Assembly (NCBI GenBank): GCA_944380315.1 | Contig: CALWHG010000001.1 | Span: 62,001-126,000 of the forward strand | Source of the DNA: an uncultured Lachnospiraceae bacterium | Lineage (GTDB): Bacteria > Bacillota > Clostridia > Lachnospirales > Lachnospiraceae | Reading direction: 5' to 3' | Length of the DNA: 64,000 bases | In this document: piece by piece, positions 16,679 to 24,538 of the stretch | Position numbering within the stretch: the stretch's first letter is position 1 | Layout: every line of letters begins with the position of its first letter | Position numbers and translations under genes: made by a program | The notes under the pieces: model-generated | Told to the model about the DNA's origin: nothing | Seen by the model: only the letters and a program-made list of their open reading frames with translations | The model's database searches: none

Positions 16679-19210
16679 ATGAAATTGGAGAGGAAAGAAG
16701 AACATAAGCTACAACTCTATATTATTGCATTTATATTACCTTTTTTAATAATATCAATAGTCTTTGTAGCCAAAGGCTTTTTTCAAATATCATCAAATTC
16801 TAATTTAGCTTCAGATTTATATTTTCAATATATTGATTTTTTTTCATGGTTTAGAAACACTGTATTAACGGATGGCTTTATCCCTGCTTATTCTTTTTCA
16901 ATATCATTGGGAAGTTCTACGATAGGATTATTTGCATATTACCTGGCTTCTCCATTAAATTGGCTCGTTCTATTGTTTGAACAGTCAATGCTACCTTATG
17001 CTATCTTGTTGATTACAGCATTGAAGATCGGATTAGCTGGATTAACGATGTGCATTTATATTCGCAAACGTTTCCCTAATTTACCAGCCTCATATGTTCT
17101 TATGGCAGCACTTGGTTATGCTTTGATGCATTATAATATCGTTCAAGCAACAAATATTATGTGGATTGATGGTGTATATATGCTGCCGCTTATATTACTT
17201 GGTGCATATCAGGTGGTAAAAAGGAGATCAGGTATACTTTTAGTTGTTACAATTTGCTTGTCAATTCTTTTCAACTGGTATACAGCATATATGAATTGCC
17301 TGTTCGTCTTCTTGTACTTTTTATATGAAAGTATATTGGAAAGCAGTGATATTAAAACTATTTGTAAAAATACTATAGTCTTTTGTTTTTATGAAATCAG
17401 TGGAGTATTTTTGAGCTGCTTCGCTTTTATTCCTGTGATTCTTGCTATGCTACAGGGCAAGACGGATGTTGAGACTTCAGGTATATTTAACCTTAGGCTT
17501 CGAGGAAATCTGCTGAATATAATAGAAGGCTTTTTCCCTGGATCAGTAGAGGACGATACCACTCAGACCTTATTTTTATTTTGTGGAACTGCATTTTTTA
17601 TATTTTTAATACTGTATTTTATTCATTCATATATAAATAAACGAGAGAAGATCGTGACAGCACTTTTCTTTTGTTTCATGCTGGCTTCTACACAGATATT
17701 AGCTTTGGAAAATATTTGGAATGGATTTCGATATGCAGCAAGCTATTATTGCAGGTTTTCTTATATTGTGACATTTTTGGTGATCTTTATCGGACTTAAA
17801 GGCATAGAAAGCCTGTTATTGCAGGGGCAATTGTCAAAAAAGATTTTAATATATCTTCTTATAGTTATTGCTTGTTTACACTCTTTTATCAAGGTAGATC
17901 TGCCAGATGGTATAGGGCGGTACAGTGGATATATCTATATCTTGGCCTTGTACGCAATTTGGATAGCTGTGTATGAAAAAAGGTTTGCAGGGCAATTATT
18001 GCTTGGCATAACGGGATTCGAGCTTCTGTTTAATGCAGCTTTAGTATACCGAACAGGTGGAGAATCAATATCTAAACATATTGAATATGTCGAACAACAA
18101 AATACGCAGATTAAATTGCTAAGAAATTATGATGACTATAAAGCGAATGGCAATTTTTATCGGCTTGAAGAGACCATGAACAGGCAGATGAGACAAAATG
18201 GAGTTGCTGCTGCCTACAATGACTCTATGGCTTATGGATATTACGGGCTAGCAAACTATGCTTCTACAACAGCTGGCGGCCCTGTCCATTTTGCTACAGA
18301 TCTTGGCTACTACGATGGTGAAGCATTTATTATACCGTATTCTGAATCTATCCTTCCTTCAGATAGCTTGCTGGGAATCAGGTATGTTATGTCCCAAAGA
18401 GACATACCTGGATATAAGAAGGTAAAGGACCTAAGTTTCGGGCTGAACGGTAAAGACGTATATAAAAACCCTTATGCGCTACCCTTGGGGTTGTTGTCTT
18501 CAGAGGATATTCTTGTGGAGACAAACCAGGAAAATCCATTTTTGTTTCAAAATGAGATTTACTCTAAGATCCTTGGGAGAGCATGCGAAATATTCAAACC
18601 GGCTGAATACTCCAAACAAAAAAGTGGTAATAGTATACGGATCAATACAGAGACCACAGGAAACGAAGAGGATATTTTGTATGTATATGTTGATACAAGT
18701 TCATATGACTTGCCTGTATATATAGATGGAGCATATCGGACCAATTATCAAAAATGGTTATCCTATAAGACAATATGCCTTGGGTATGGAGATATAGAGC
18801 ATGAGCTTAGATTTGATAATGTAAATGAAAGCGCGGATGATTTTAAGGAACATCTTTATTATCTTGATATGGCAGTGTTCACAGAAGTGATTGAAGAGCT
18901 AAAGGCTAATGGCTTTGACCCTGAAATCGTGAAAGATGGATATATTGAAGGCGTGTATCATTCAGAAAAAGATGGCTATCTAACACTTACTGTTCCATAT
19001 GACAGTGGGTGGGATATTACTGTCAATGGCATTCCAGTAATAGTACAAAAGGGAATGAATACCTTTTTGACGGTTCCTGTGAAAAAAGGTGTTAATCATA
19101 TCCAATGTATATATGAAACACCTGGAATACCCTTAGGGATCGCATTTAGCGGGATCGGCTTACTAAGCCTGATTTTCCTTGAAGTATATCGCAAGAAGGC
19201 AGCTGCATAA
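16679..19210 (+). CDS. yfhO: YfhO-family membrane glycosyltransferase
   Basis: An 843-residue polytopic protein of the YfhO family (GT-C fold). In Bacillus, Staphylococcus and Listeria-type systems YfhO uses a polyprenyl-phosphate sugar to glycosylate lipoteichoic acid or related polymers outside the cell. Seen here: helix 1, then an acidic loop SDLYFQYIDFFSWFRN near 42, the family-typical SLGSSTIGLFAYYLASPLNW, NWYTAYMNCLF near 200, about 13 helices to residue ~450, a ~350-residue extracellular region ending in GWDITVNG, and a final helix before the KKAAA tail. The CsbB-like gene 19 bases downstream would make its lipid-linked donor. Confidence 0.92.
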   Translation: MKLERKEEHKLQLYIIAFILPFLIISIVFVAKGFFQISSNSNLASDLYFQYIDFFSWFRNTVLTDGFIPAYSFSISLGSSTIGLFAYYLASPLNWLVLLFEQSMLPYAILLITALKIGLAGLTMCIYIRKRFPNLPASYVLMAALGYALMHYNIVQATNIMWIDGVYMLPLILLGAYQVVKRRSGILLVVTICLSILFNWYTAYMNCLFVFLYFLYESILESSDIKTICKNTIVFCFYEISGVFLSCFAFIPVILAMLQGKTDVETSGIFNLRLRGNLLNIIEGFFPGSVEDDTTQTLFLFCGTAFFIFLILYFIHSYINKREKIVTALFFCFMLASTQILALENIWNGFRYAASYYCRFSYIVTFLVIFIGLKGIESLLLQGQLSKKILIYLLIVIACLHSFIKVDLPDGIGRYSGYIYILALYAIWIAVYEKRFAGQLLLGITGFELLFNAALVYRTGGESISKHIEYVEQQNTQIKLLRNYDDYKANGNFYRLEETMNRQMRQNGVAAAYNDSMAYGYYGLANYASTTAGGPVHFATDLGYYDGEAFIIPYSESILPSDSLLGIRYVMSQRDIPGYKKVKDLSFGLNGKDVYKNPYALPLGLLSSEDILVETNQENPFLFQNEIYSKILGRACEIFKPAEYSKQKSGNSIRINTETTGNEEDILYVYVDTSSYDLPVYIDGAYRTNYQKWLSYKTICLGYGDIEHELRFDNVNESADDFKEHLYYLDMAVFTEVIEELKANGFDPEIVKDGYIEGVYHSEKDGYLTLTVPYDSGWDITVNGIPVIVQKGMNTFLTVPVKKGVNHIQCIYETPGIPLGIAFSGIGLLSLIFLEVYRKKAAA

Positions 19211-19229
19211 AATATAGGAGTATAACGTC

Positions 19230-20150
19230 ATGGAATCACTTATTTCAGTAGTTTTGCCAGCTTATAATGAGGAAGGGAATATTGCATTAGCTGTAAATAC
19301 TCTTACAGAGAAGTTTCGAACTGAGAGCTTTCACTATGAATTGGTTTTTGTAAATGATGGCTCAAAGGACAAAACTTGGCTGGAGATCGAAAAAGCAAAA
19401 TCCATGGATCCAGAGCATGTAAAAGGTATTTGCTTTTCCCGTAACTTTGGAAAGGAAGCTGCAGTTTTTGCAGGACTCAATTATGCCGCAGGAGACGCAG
19501 TTGTGATAATGGACTGTGATATGCAGCATCCGCCGAAGACAGTTCTAAAAATGTACGAACTTTGGAAGCAAGGATATGAGGTAGTTGAAGGAGTAAAACT
19601 ATCAAGGGGTAAAGAAAGTGCGATTCATGGATTTGCGGCAAAGACCTTTTATAGAATAATTTCTAAAGCAACTGGCATAGATATGGCCAATGCCTCTGAT
19701 TTTAAACTATTGGATAGAAAAGTGGTTGATATATTGAGGCAGATGCCTGAACGTAATAGCTTTTTCAGGGCACTGTCATCTTGGGTCGGATTTCGAACTG
19801 TACAGGTTGGCTTTGAAGTTCAGGAACGTCAGAGTGGAAAGTCAAAATGGTCAACAAGATCATTGATCAAATATGCTATTACAAACATTACCTCTTTTAC
19901 GTCGCTGCCTTTACAGCTGGTCACTATGAGTGGCTTTTTTGTCCTGCTCTTTGCAATAATATTGGGAATTCAGACCTTGGTACGTTATTTCAGTGGTCAC
20001 GCAGTAGAGGGATTTACGACAGTCATTTTGCTATTGTTATTTATAGGAAGCGTGATCATGATCAGTCTCGGTATTATTGGCTACTACATCGCTAAAATCT
20101 ATGATGAGGTAAAGAAAAGGCCTAAGTATATTGTGTCGGAGGTTATATAA
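19230..20150 (+). CDS. CsbB/GtrB-like polyprenyl-phosphate glycosyltransferase
   Basis: A 306-residue GT2 that transfers a sugar from UDP-sugar to undecaprenyl phosphate. Motifs: VVLPAYNEEGN, FVNDGSKDKT, SRNFGKEAAVFAGL, the metal site MDCDMQHPP near 93, and ASDFKLLDRKVV; two C-terminal transmembrane helices (about 229-251 and 262-288) anchor it. This architecture equals CsbB/GtrB/YkoT. It follows yfhO directly, reproducing the CsbB-YfhO glycosylation pair known in Firmicutes; the usual small GtcA flippase is not adjacent and must be elsewhere if used. Composition is intermediate, GC-richer than the central cluster. Confidence 0.92.
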   Translation: MESLISVVLPAYNEEGNIALAVNTLTEKFRTESFHYELVFVNDGSKDKTWLEIEKAKSMDPEHVKGICFSRNFGKEAAVFAGLNYAAGDAVVIMDCDMQHPPKTVLKMYELWKQGYEVVEGVKLSRGKESAIHGFAAKTFYRIISKATGIDMANASDFKLLDRKVVDILRQMPERNSFFRALSSWVGFRTVQVGFEVQERQSGKSKWSTRSLIKYAITNITSFTSLPLQLVTMSGFFVLLFAIILGIQTLVRYFSGHAVEGFTTVILLLLFIGSVIMISLGIIGYYIAKIYDEVKKRPKYIVSEVI

Positions 20151-20206
20151 TCTTTGTTGAGATGTATCGATAACGATGCAATGGTAGATTATAGTGAGGA
20201 TTAAAA

Positions 20207-20296
20207 ATGTCGGCTATTGTAACTTTTTGCCTTAAAGATGGAATAATAACGGGAGCAGATAGTGGATTAACAATACATGATTTAATTGACTTATAG
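20207..20296 (+). pseudogene. Truncated 5' end of a gene cut at the IS
   Basis: A strong ribosome site (GTGAGGA at 20194-20200) precedes ATG 20207, which encodes 29 residues: MSAIVTFCLKDGIITGADSG and a further nine before TAG. The DGIITGADSG stretch resembles the N-terminus of proteasome-like Ntn hydrolases (DGI-x4-DS), but that is tentative. It stops 45 bases before the insertion sequence. I read it as the surviving 5' end of a gene destroyed by IS insertion or an adjacent deletion; the remainder is not evident downstream of the element. Confidence 0.4.
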
Positions 20297-20340
20297 TAAA
20301 AAATAGGTGTAATATGGTTGCTGAGTATTCCGGTCTCTAT

Positions 20341-20364
20341 GGTTCTTCCTCAATTATCCGTTTT
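20341..20364 (+). repeat. IS left terminal inverted repeat
   Basis: Perfect 24-base inverted match to 22081-22104. Confidence 0.88.
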
Positions 20365-20429
20365 AAATCTTTAAATATAGATGCGCATATAGTATAATCA
20401 TCTCAGTGTATTACAGAGGAGATGATTTG

Positions 20430-21284
20430 GTGATGGGATCAGAGAGCAGTCTATGTCTGGATAAGTTTTATCCGGAAAAAGATCTGAAAATAGTAGACGC
20501 CAGGGAGGAAAAGGATAAGATCATAGTACAAATGAGATCAGTATCCGGATCCTCCAGATGTCCTAAATGCGGATGCGCCACAGATAAGTACCATGGAATG
20601 TATCGTCGCAGGGTCCAGGATCTGCCGATCCTACGGAAAGGAGTTCAGCTTGAGATCTCAGCTCATGAGTATGAGTGCATAAATGACGACTGTGAAGTCA
20701 CATCATTTGCAGAAACCTTCAATGGATTTGTTGATACATACAGCCGTATGACGGAACGATGCGCTGATCTCGTATGTACACTGGCATTGGAAACCAGTTG
20801 TGAAGGATGCGCTCGGATTTGCAATACATTAGGTATCAAAACCAGCGGAGACACAGTGATCAGATTGCTTCTGAAACGATATGATTCCCTTCCGGCCCCG
20901 GAAGCAGGCGATGTGATAGGAGTGGATGATTTTGCATACAGGAAGAGACACACCTATGGGACCATCATCGTGGACGAAAGGACGCATGGACCGATAGCCT
21001 TATTGGATGGAAGGGATGGAGATACATTGCGAGGATGGCTAAGACACCACAAAAATGTCAAGGTCGTAACGCGTGACAGAGCAAGCGCCTATGCAAAAGT
21101 GATCGAAGAGGAGTTACCGGACGCGATGCAGGTAGCGGACAGGTTCCACCTGCACCAGAACCTTCTTGAAGCTATCAAAAAAGCCTTGAATCAAGAACTT
21201 CCGGCAACGATAGACATCCCGCATGCAGATGGATCCACCGGTCCGGAACGGAAGTGTAAAAAAAATCGTATCCACTGTGGATAA
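20430..21284 (+). CDS. ISL3-like transposase, N-terminal part
   Basis: Carries the zinc-finger-like CPKCG...C motif near residue 37 and a second C-x4-C (CINDDCE), the start of the DDE domain (GVDDFAYRKRHTYGTIIVD near 170) and VTRDRASAYAKVI, VADRFHLHQNLLEA. These are typical ISL3 transposase blocks. GTG 20430 (or ATG 20433) follows AGAGGAGATG; an upstream in-frame GTG at 20406 is less likely. The frame runs out at TAA 21282-21284, just after an A8 run at 21258-21265; the rest of the transposase continues in the +1 frame. Product alone is probably non-functional unless slippage fuses both parts. Confidence 0.8.
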   Translation: MMGSESSLCLDKFYPEKDLKIVDAREEKDKIIVQMRSVSGSSRCPKCGCATDKYHGMYRRRVQDLPILRKGVQLEISAHEYECINDDCEVTSFAETFNGFVDTYSRMTERCADLVCTLALETSCEGCARICNTLGIKTSGDTVIRLLLKRYDSLPAPEAGDVIGVDDFAYRKRHTYGTIIVDERTHGPIALLDGRDGDTLRGWLRHHKNVKVVTRDRASAYAKVIEEELPDAMQVADRFHLHQNLLEAIKKALNQELPATIDIPHADGSTGPERKCKKNRIHCG

Positions 21285-22095
21285 CTGTCTTGGATTTTCA
21301 AAAAAACGTTATCAAATGATCTGTCAGATACAAAAATATTTAAAAGAAGGCTGCAGTTATCGTGAGATCGCAAGGAGGATGGGGATAGGCCGGAATACGA
21401 TCGCCAAATATCGTAAAGGAGATCCGAAGGAACTGAGCATGTATGGTATCAGGCAAAGTAAGCTGGATCCCTTTTATGATCTCATCATCCAATGTTTAAA
21501 CTCCGGATGGAGCAAAAGCAGGACGGTAAAAGCGATATATGAAAAAGGTTATTCCGGCTCAAAGAGCAATGCTTTTGAACATTTATGCATGATAGAGCAG
21601 AAGGAAGAGAAATGCTTTGAGCCACAGCCATATGTCCGGACCATGACAGAGAGCTTAAAATATAAAACAGGCAGTACAGGAAAAGAGGCAGATCACATCA
21701 CACGTGAAGGAGTGTTCCGGCATATGTGGATGGGAACGGAACTGACGGATGATCATAAGGGATACATTTATGAAAAGTATCCGAATATCCGGGAACTGCA
21801 TTGCTGTATAAAAGAGTTCAGAAATATATTCAGGAAACGGAATGTTCCGTTGTTATATTTATTTGTGGAGAAATATAGTAAAAGTAAGCTCAGACCGCTG
21901 AGGAGCTTTGCTGACGGATTAAGACGAGATATTGATGCAATAGAGAATGCAGTAGCTTATAAGTATAGTAATGGTTTTGTAGAAGGAACTAACAGCAGAC
22001 TCAAAATGATAAAAAGGACAATGTATGGTCGCTGTGGCAGGCGATTGCTGGAGGCCAAACTAAGATATATAAGAAACAAAAAAACGGATAATTGA
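21223..22095 (+). CDS. ISL3-like transposase, C-terminal part
   Basis: Continues the transposase in the +1 frame after the A8 run. It contains an HTH (YREIARRMGIGRNTIAKYRK near residue 46), a linker, and the C-terminal ISL3 signature: FADGLRRDIDAIENAV, YSNGFVEGTNSRLKMIKR (third catalytic Glu) and MYGRCGRRLLEAKLRY. The coordinates give the open frame; there is no convincing independent start, so I consider it the second half of one gene. One base fewer in the A run would fuse it to the upstream part. It ends inside the right inverted repeat. Confidence 0.78.
   Translation: MQMDPPVRNGSVKKIVSTVDNCLGFSKKRYQMICQIQKYLKEGCSYREIARRMGIGRNTIAKYRKGDPKELSMYGIRQSKLDPFYDLIIQCLNSGWSKSRTVKAIYEKGYSGSKSNAFEHLCMIEQKEEKCFEPQPYVRTMTESLKYKTGSTGKEADHITREGVFRHMWMGTELTDDHKGYIYEKYPNIRELHCCIKEFRNIFRKRNVPLLYLFVEKYSKSKLRPLRSFADGLRRDIDAIENAVAYKYSNGFVEGTNSRLKMIKRTMYGRCGRRLLEAKLRYIRNKKTDN
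21258..21265 (+). other. A8 run at the transposase frameshift
   Basis: Eight consecutive A bases at the junction of the two transposase frames. Loss of one A, by transcriptional slippage or in an ancestral A7 allele, joins them. Could be mutation or programmed slippage. Confidence 0.6.
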
Positions 22096-22104
22096 GGAAG
22101 AACC
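22081..22104 (-). repeat. IS right terminal inverted repeat
   Basis: Perfect inverted partner of 20341-20364; it overlaps the last codons of the transposase. Confidence 0.88.
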
Positions 22105-22249
22105 GCACCGGTATATTCAGTTGCAGAGAATTAGAACGCCAGAATATTTAAAGTTGGACAATTATATAACAAATTGAAATAGATTGTTTCATGTATTTAT
22201 AATGTTATAAGGGGTAGCAATAAACATAATATGAAGGAGGATTTTTATT

Positions 22250-22750
22250 GTGAAACCCGAATTTTTAGAAGACTTAACAATAGACAATATCGATGACTAT
22301 ATTAGAGAGGCAAATGAAATTAAAGCATACTTTGATAATCTTGAATCTCCAGTAGATATAACAGATGCTTTAGAATACAGAAGTAAATTTCTAACTATTG
22401 ATAATGGTAAAATTACATTGTATGTTCCTACATATAAAATAGAAACAAACTGTAATAAATTTAATAATTATAAAGATAAAGATAAAATTATTAATTTAAT
22501 AAAATCCTTGAATTTTAGTGATGAAGTTATATTAAGAGAAGATGCCGATATAGTTTGTGAACAGAATAATGTATGGCCATATACTTTTCTAATATGTTGT
22601 GATATTGATAAAATTAATATTATTAAAGATGAAGTAATTAAACAGCTAAATTATATAGAGGTATCATTTATAATTAGACCACATTATCTGTATTTTACTT
22701 TGTGCAACGTAGTAAAAGACGGAAAAATTTTTCCAGTTAAAGAATTTTAA
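22250..22750 (+). CDS. Hypothetical protein
   Basis: A 166-residue acidic, soluble protein with no recognised family. GTG 22250 is preceded by a very strong ribosome site, GAAGGAGGA at 22231-22239. No membrane segments or cysteine motifs; the second half has alternating hydrophobic strands (EVILREDADIVCEQ, YTFLICCDIDKINIIKD). AT-rich like other accessory genes between the IS and the AbiTii pair. Its context next to phage-defence-like genes is suggestive only. It is followed by a 304-bp gap with a strong palindrome. Confidence 0.65.
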   Translation: MKPEFLEDLTIDNIDDYIREANEIKAYFDNLESPVDITDALEYRSKFLTIDNGKITLYVPTYKIETNCNKFNNYKDKDKIINLIKSLNFSDEVILREDADIVCEQNNVWPYTFLICCDIDKINIIKDEVIKQLNYIEVSFIIRPHYLYFTLCNVVKDGKIFPVKEF

Positions 22751-23054
22751 GTAAATTTATCTATTTTCATATAGAACGTAGGAGTGGATGGAGTGTATGA
22801 TTTCACTTCGAAAGTGAAATGATATATAAAAGCTAGAGAAGATGAGCCATATCGATGTAGGTGTGATGCTACTGGTTAGAATAGATACTATTAAGCCTAA
22901 AAACCCAGATCAATGATCTGGGTTAAATTTTAGCAACAAGATAAAATCTATTAAGGGGGCAATTGCGTTTGATGTGGTTGGAAGGTATTATGTAATAGAA
23001 AAGGATAGGTTGGGATAGAGATGAAGAGAATTCGTTATAAAGGAGATTCATATT
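22751..23054 (+). other. Intergenic region with two hairpins
   Basis: No coding frame is supported. It holds a perfect 9-bp stem with a 3-base loop at 22800-22820 (ATTTCACTT / AAGTGAAAT) and the terminator-like palindrome at 22902-22924. A GGAG site at 23042-23045 serves the next gene. Confidence 0.5.
22902..22924 (+). terminator. Terminator-like palindrome
   Basis: AACCCAGATCA, one base, then TGATCTGGGTT, a perfect inverted repeat followed by AAATTTTA. The stem is strong but the T-tract is interrupted, so termination is probable rather than sure. Confidence 0.5.
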
Positions 23055-23750
23055 TTGGGTAGAGCAAAAATGAGACGAAAAGCAAAACAGAAGATTAAAC
23101 GACTTATTAAAATTAGGCAGGGGAAAATTGTTCCATTTACAATAGCAAATTGCCCAAAAACATTAAGAGGAATTACTAACCGATATGAATACAAAGTAAA
23201 CGTACATCATTGTTCTTTTGCTAATGCTAAATTTTGCAATGTTAGATACCGAGCAGGACACATTACTCAATCTTCTTTTAAAGGAACAGTATTAACTAAA
23301 GTTGATTTTATTTGTGTAAATTTGAAAGGAAACAAATTTAAAGGAACACAGTTTACAAATTGCGTATTCTTGGGCTGTAACTTTGAAAACACAGATTTTA
23401 AAAATGCAACATTTCATAATACTTATTTTATAAGTTGCAATCTTAAGAAAACTAAAAACTTAACTGTATCAAAGGGCTTGCAGATAATTAGCCATTATCC
23501 AAAGTTAAATATATCAAGTACATTTGAAAAAACCTTGCATTTAATGAGTCTAAATCTCAAATTAGAAAAATACAGTATATTGACAATTGACAAAAAGAAA
23601 AATAACCATTGGTTAATTGATTTATTGTTAAACAAGTATACAGAAGAAGAACTAGTTTATTTTTTCAATAAAATATTAGCAACTAATAAAAATCAATTTT
23701 ATACTTTCCACGATTACATTTTATCTCTTTCAAATTACTATAAAAAGTGA
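23055..23750 (+). CDS. Pentapeptide-repeat protein
   Basis: A 231-residue protein whose central part (about residues 45-135) is a run of pentapeptide-type units: FANAKFCNV, SFKGTVLTKVDF, NLKGNKFKGTQFTNCVF, CNFENTDFKNATFHNTYF. Such repeats fold as a right-handed beta-helix. The N-terminus is highly basic (RRKAKQKIKRLIKIRQGK); the C-terminal ~85 residues are helical and lysine-rich. TTG 23055 with GGAG nine bases upstream is the best start; ATG 23070 is possible. Members have varied roles, including gyrase protection; nothing here specifies one. Located in the accessory region. Confidence 0.75.
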   Translation: MGRAKMRRKAKQKIKRLIKIRQGKIVPFTIANCPKTLRGITNRYEYKVNVHHCSFANAKFCNVRYRAGHITQSSFKGTVLTKVDFICVNLKGNKFKGTQFTNCVFLGCNFENTDFKNATFHNTYFISCNLKKTKNLTVSKGLQIISHYPKLNISSTFEKTLHLMSLNLKLEKYSILTIDKKKNNHWLIDLLLNKYTEEELVYFFNKILATNKNQFYTFHDYILSLSNYYKK

Positions 23751-23849
23751 TACAATGAATTTGTCTCGCCTCGGATAAGAGAAATCTTTGAAATCCATGT
23801 CGGAATTTGGGGACTAGTATGCGTGGATAGTATTCGGGAGGTGTTGCCT

Positions 23850-23948
23850 ATGATAAATGATTTTATTATGGTTACAAGTTTTATTCTATTTTTGTTACAG
23901 AAAATGTTTGAAACTATCCCTCCTCGATTACTCGAGGTAACAAAATGA
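23850..23948 (+). CDS. Small hydrophobic peptide, type I toxin-like
   Basis: A 32-residue peptide, MINDFIMVTSFILFLLQKMF followed by a polar tail ETIPPRLLEVTK. It has one hydrophobic helix and a strong ribosome site (GGGAGGTG at 23837-23844). A terminator hairpin sits 20 bases after the stop. Size, hydrophobicity, strong site and compact terminated transcript are what one sees in Firmicute type I toxins or holin-like peptides, but there is no family signature, so this is a candidate only. Confidence 0.4.
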   Translation: MINDFIMVTSFILFLLQKMFETIPPRLLEVTK

Positions 23949-23967
23949 GAAATAATTAATTGAAATC

Positions 23968-24001
23968 ATAGACGTTCAAATAGGAACGTCTATTTTTGTT
24001 T
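23968..24001 (+). terminator. Rho-independent terminator
   Basis: Stem ATAGACGTTC / GAACGTCTAT with a 6-base loop, followed by TTTTGTTT. Closes the short transcript of the small ORF at 23850. Confidence 0.75.
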
Positions 24002-24177
24002 AATTACTATCAGATAAGATGTTAACTTGGAAGATATGAAGAAAATGGTGTATATTAGGATTGAATTTCTAGATAATTGATTTATAGAGGCTTTATTATA
24101 TAGTTTAATATATGATTATTAATGGAATCCTTATATTAGGTATAGTTGAAAAAGAATAGGAAGGAGGATATTCTCAA

Positions 24178-24531
24178 GTGGAAAAATATCTAAATAATAT
24201 CAATAACTTTTATGGAGATGTTACTAAAGTACAAATTCAACAAGGTACAGTTGATTCTTCGCAAATTCAATTAAATATCGCAGATTTGGATTATACTAAA
24301 GTAGCTGAAATTATCAATGAGATAAAAAAATATGATTCTATTTTTGATGATGAGTATGGAGAAACTGCTAATAAAATGCGCAGTATACTTTCTGAAATAG
24401 AGGAATTGGTAATAAAGAAAGAGAGCCCTAATAGAATAATGGTGTTATTAAATGACATTAAAAATCTGTCTATAGGTGTAGCTGGTAGTTTAATTGCCTC
24501 TGGTATTGTTAGACTGGTGAGTGGAGTATAG
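24178..24531 (+). CDS. Small partner of AbiTii-like protein
   Basis: A 117-residue protein started at GTG 24178 after AGGAAGGAGGA. It begins MEKYLNNINNFYGDVTKVQI and QQGTVDSSQ, has a helical middle (residues ~35-95) and ends in a hydrophobic helix GVAGSLIASGIVRLVSGV. The INNFY...QG segment recurs at the C-terminus of the AbiTii-like protein encoded 7 bases downstream (INNFYSSVSDIDMKQGSS). I infer that this protein is a detached C-terminal module of AbiTii-type proteins or its dedicated partner. Role in phage resistance is plausible but unproven. Confidence 0.65.
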   Translation: MEKYLNNINNFYGDVTKVQIQQGTVDSSQIQLNIADLDYTKVAEIINEIKKYDSIFDDEYGETANKMRSILSEIEELVIKKESPNRIMVLLNDIKNLSIGVAGSLIASGIVRLVSGV

Positions 24532-24538
24532 AAGATAT

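Larger units (their letters stand above)
20341..22104 (+). mobile_element. ISL3-family-like insertion sequence
   Basis: A 1764-bp element bounded by perfect 24-bp terminal inverted repeats at 20341-20364 and 22081-22104 (each beginning GGTTCTTCCTCAATTATCCG from outside). The two reading frames inside match an ISL3-type transposase: N-terminal zinc finger, then a DDE domain, then an HTH and a C-terminal part. The outward flanks are also partly similar in inverted form (20316-20340 versus 22105-22129), so the true ends could be slightly further out. No 8-bp target duplication is visible at the 24-bp ends. The transposase is split by a frameshift in an A8 run. Confidence 0.85.
23751..24177 (+). 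other. Gap with small ORF and terminator
   Basis: A 427-bp stretch holding the small hydrophobic ORF at 23850-23948 and a rho-independent terminator at 23968-24001. The sequence from 24002 to the ribosome site before 24178 is AT-rich, with no frame I can support. Confidence 0.5.

Noticed and set aside
20333..22112. Target-site duplication around the IS
   Set aside because: The 8 bases beside the two 24-bp ends differ (GTCTCTAT versus GCACCGGT), so no duplication can be claimed.
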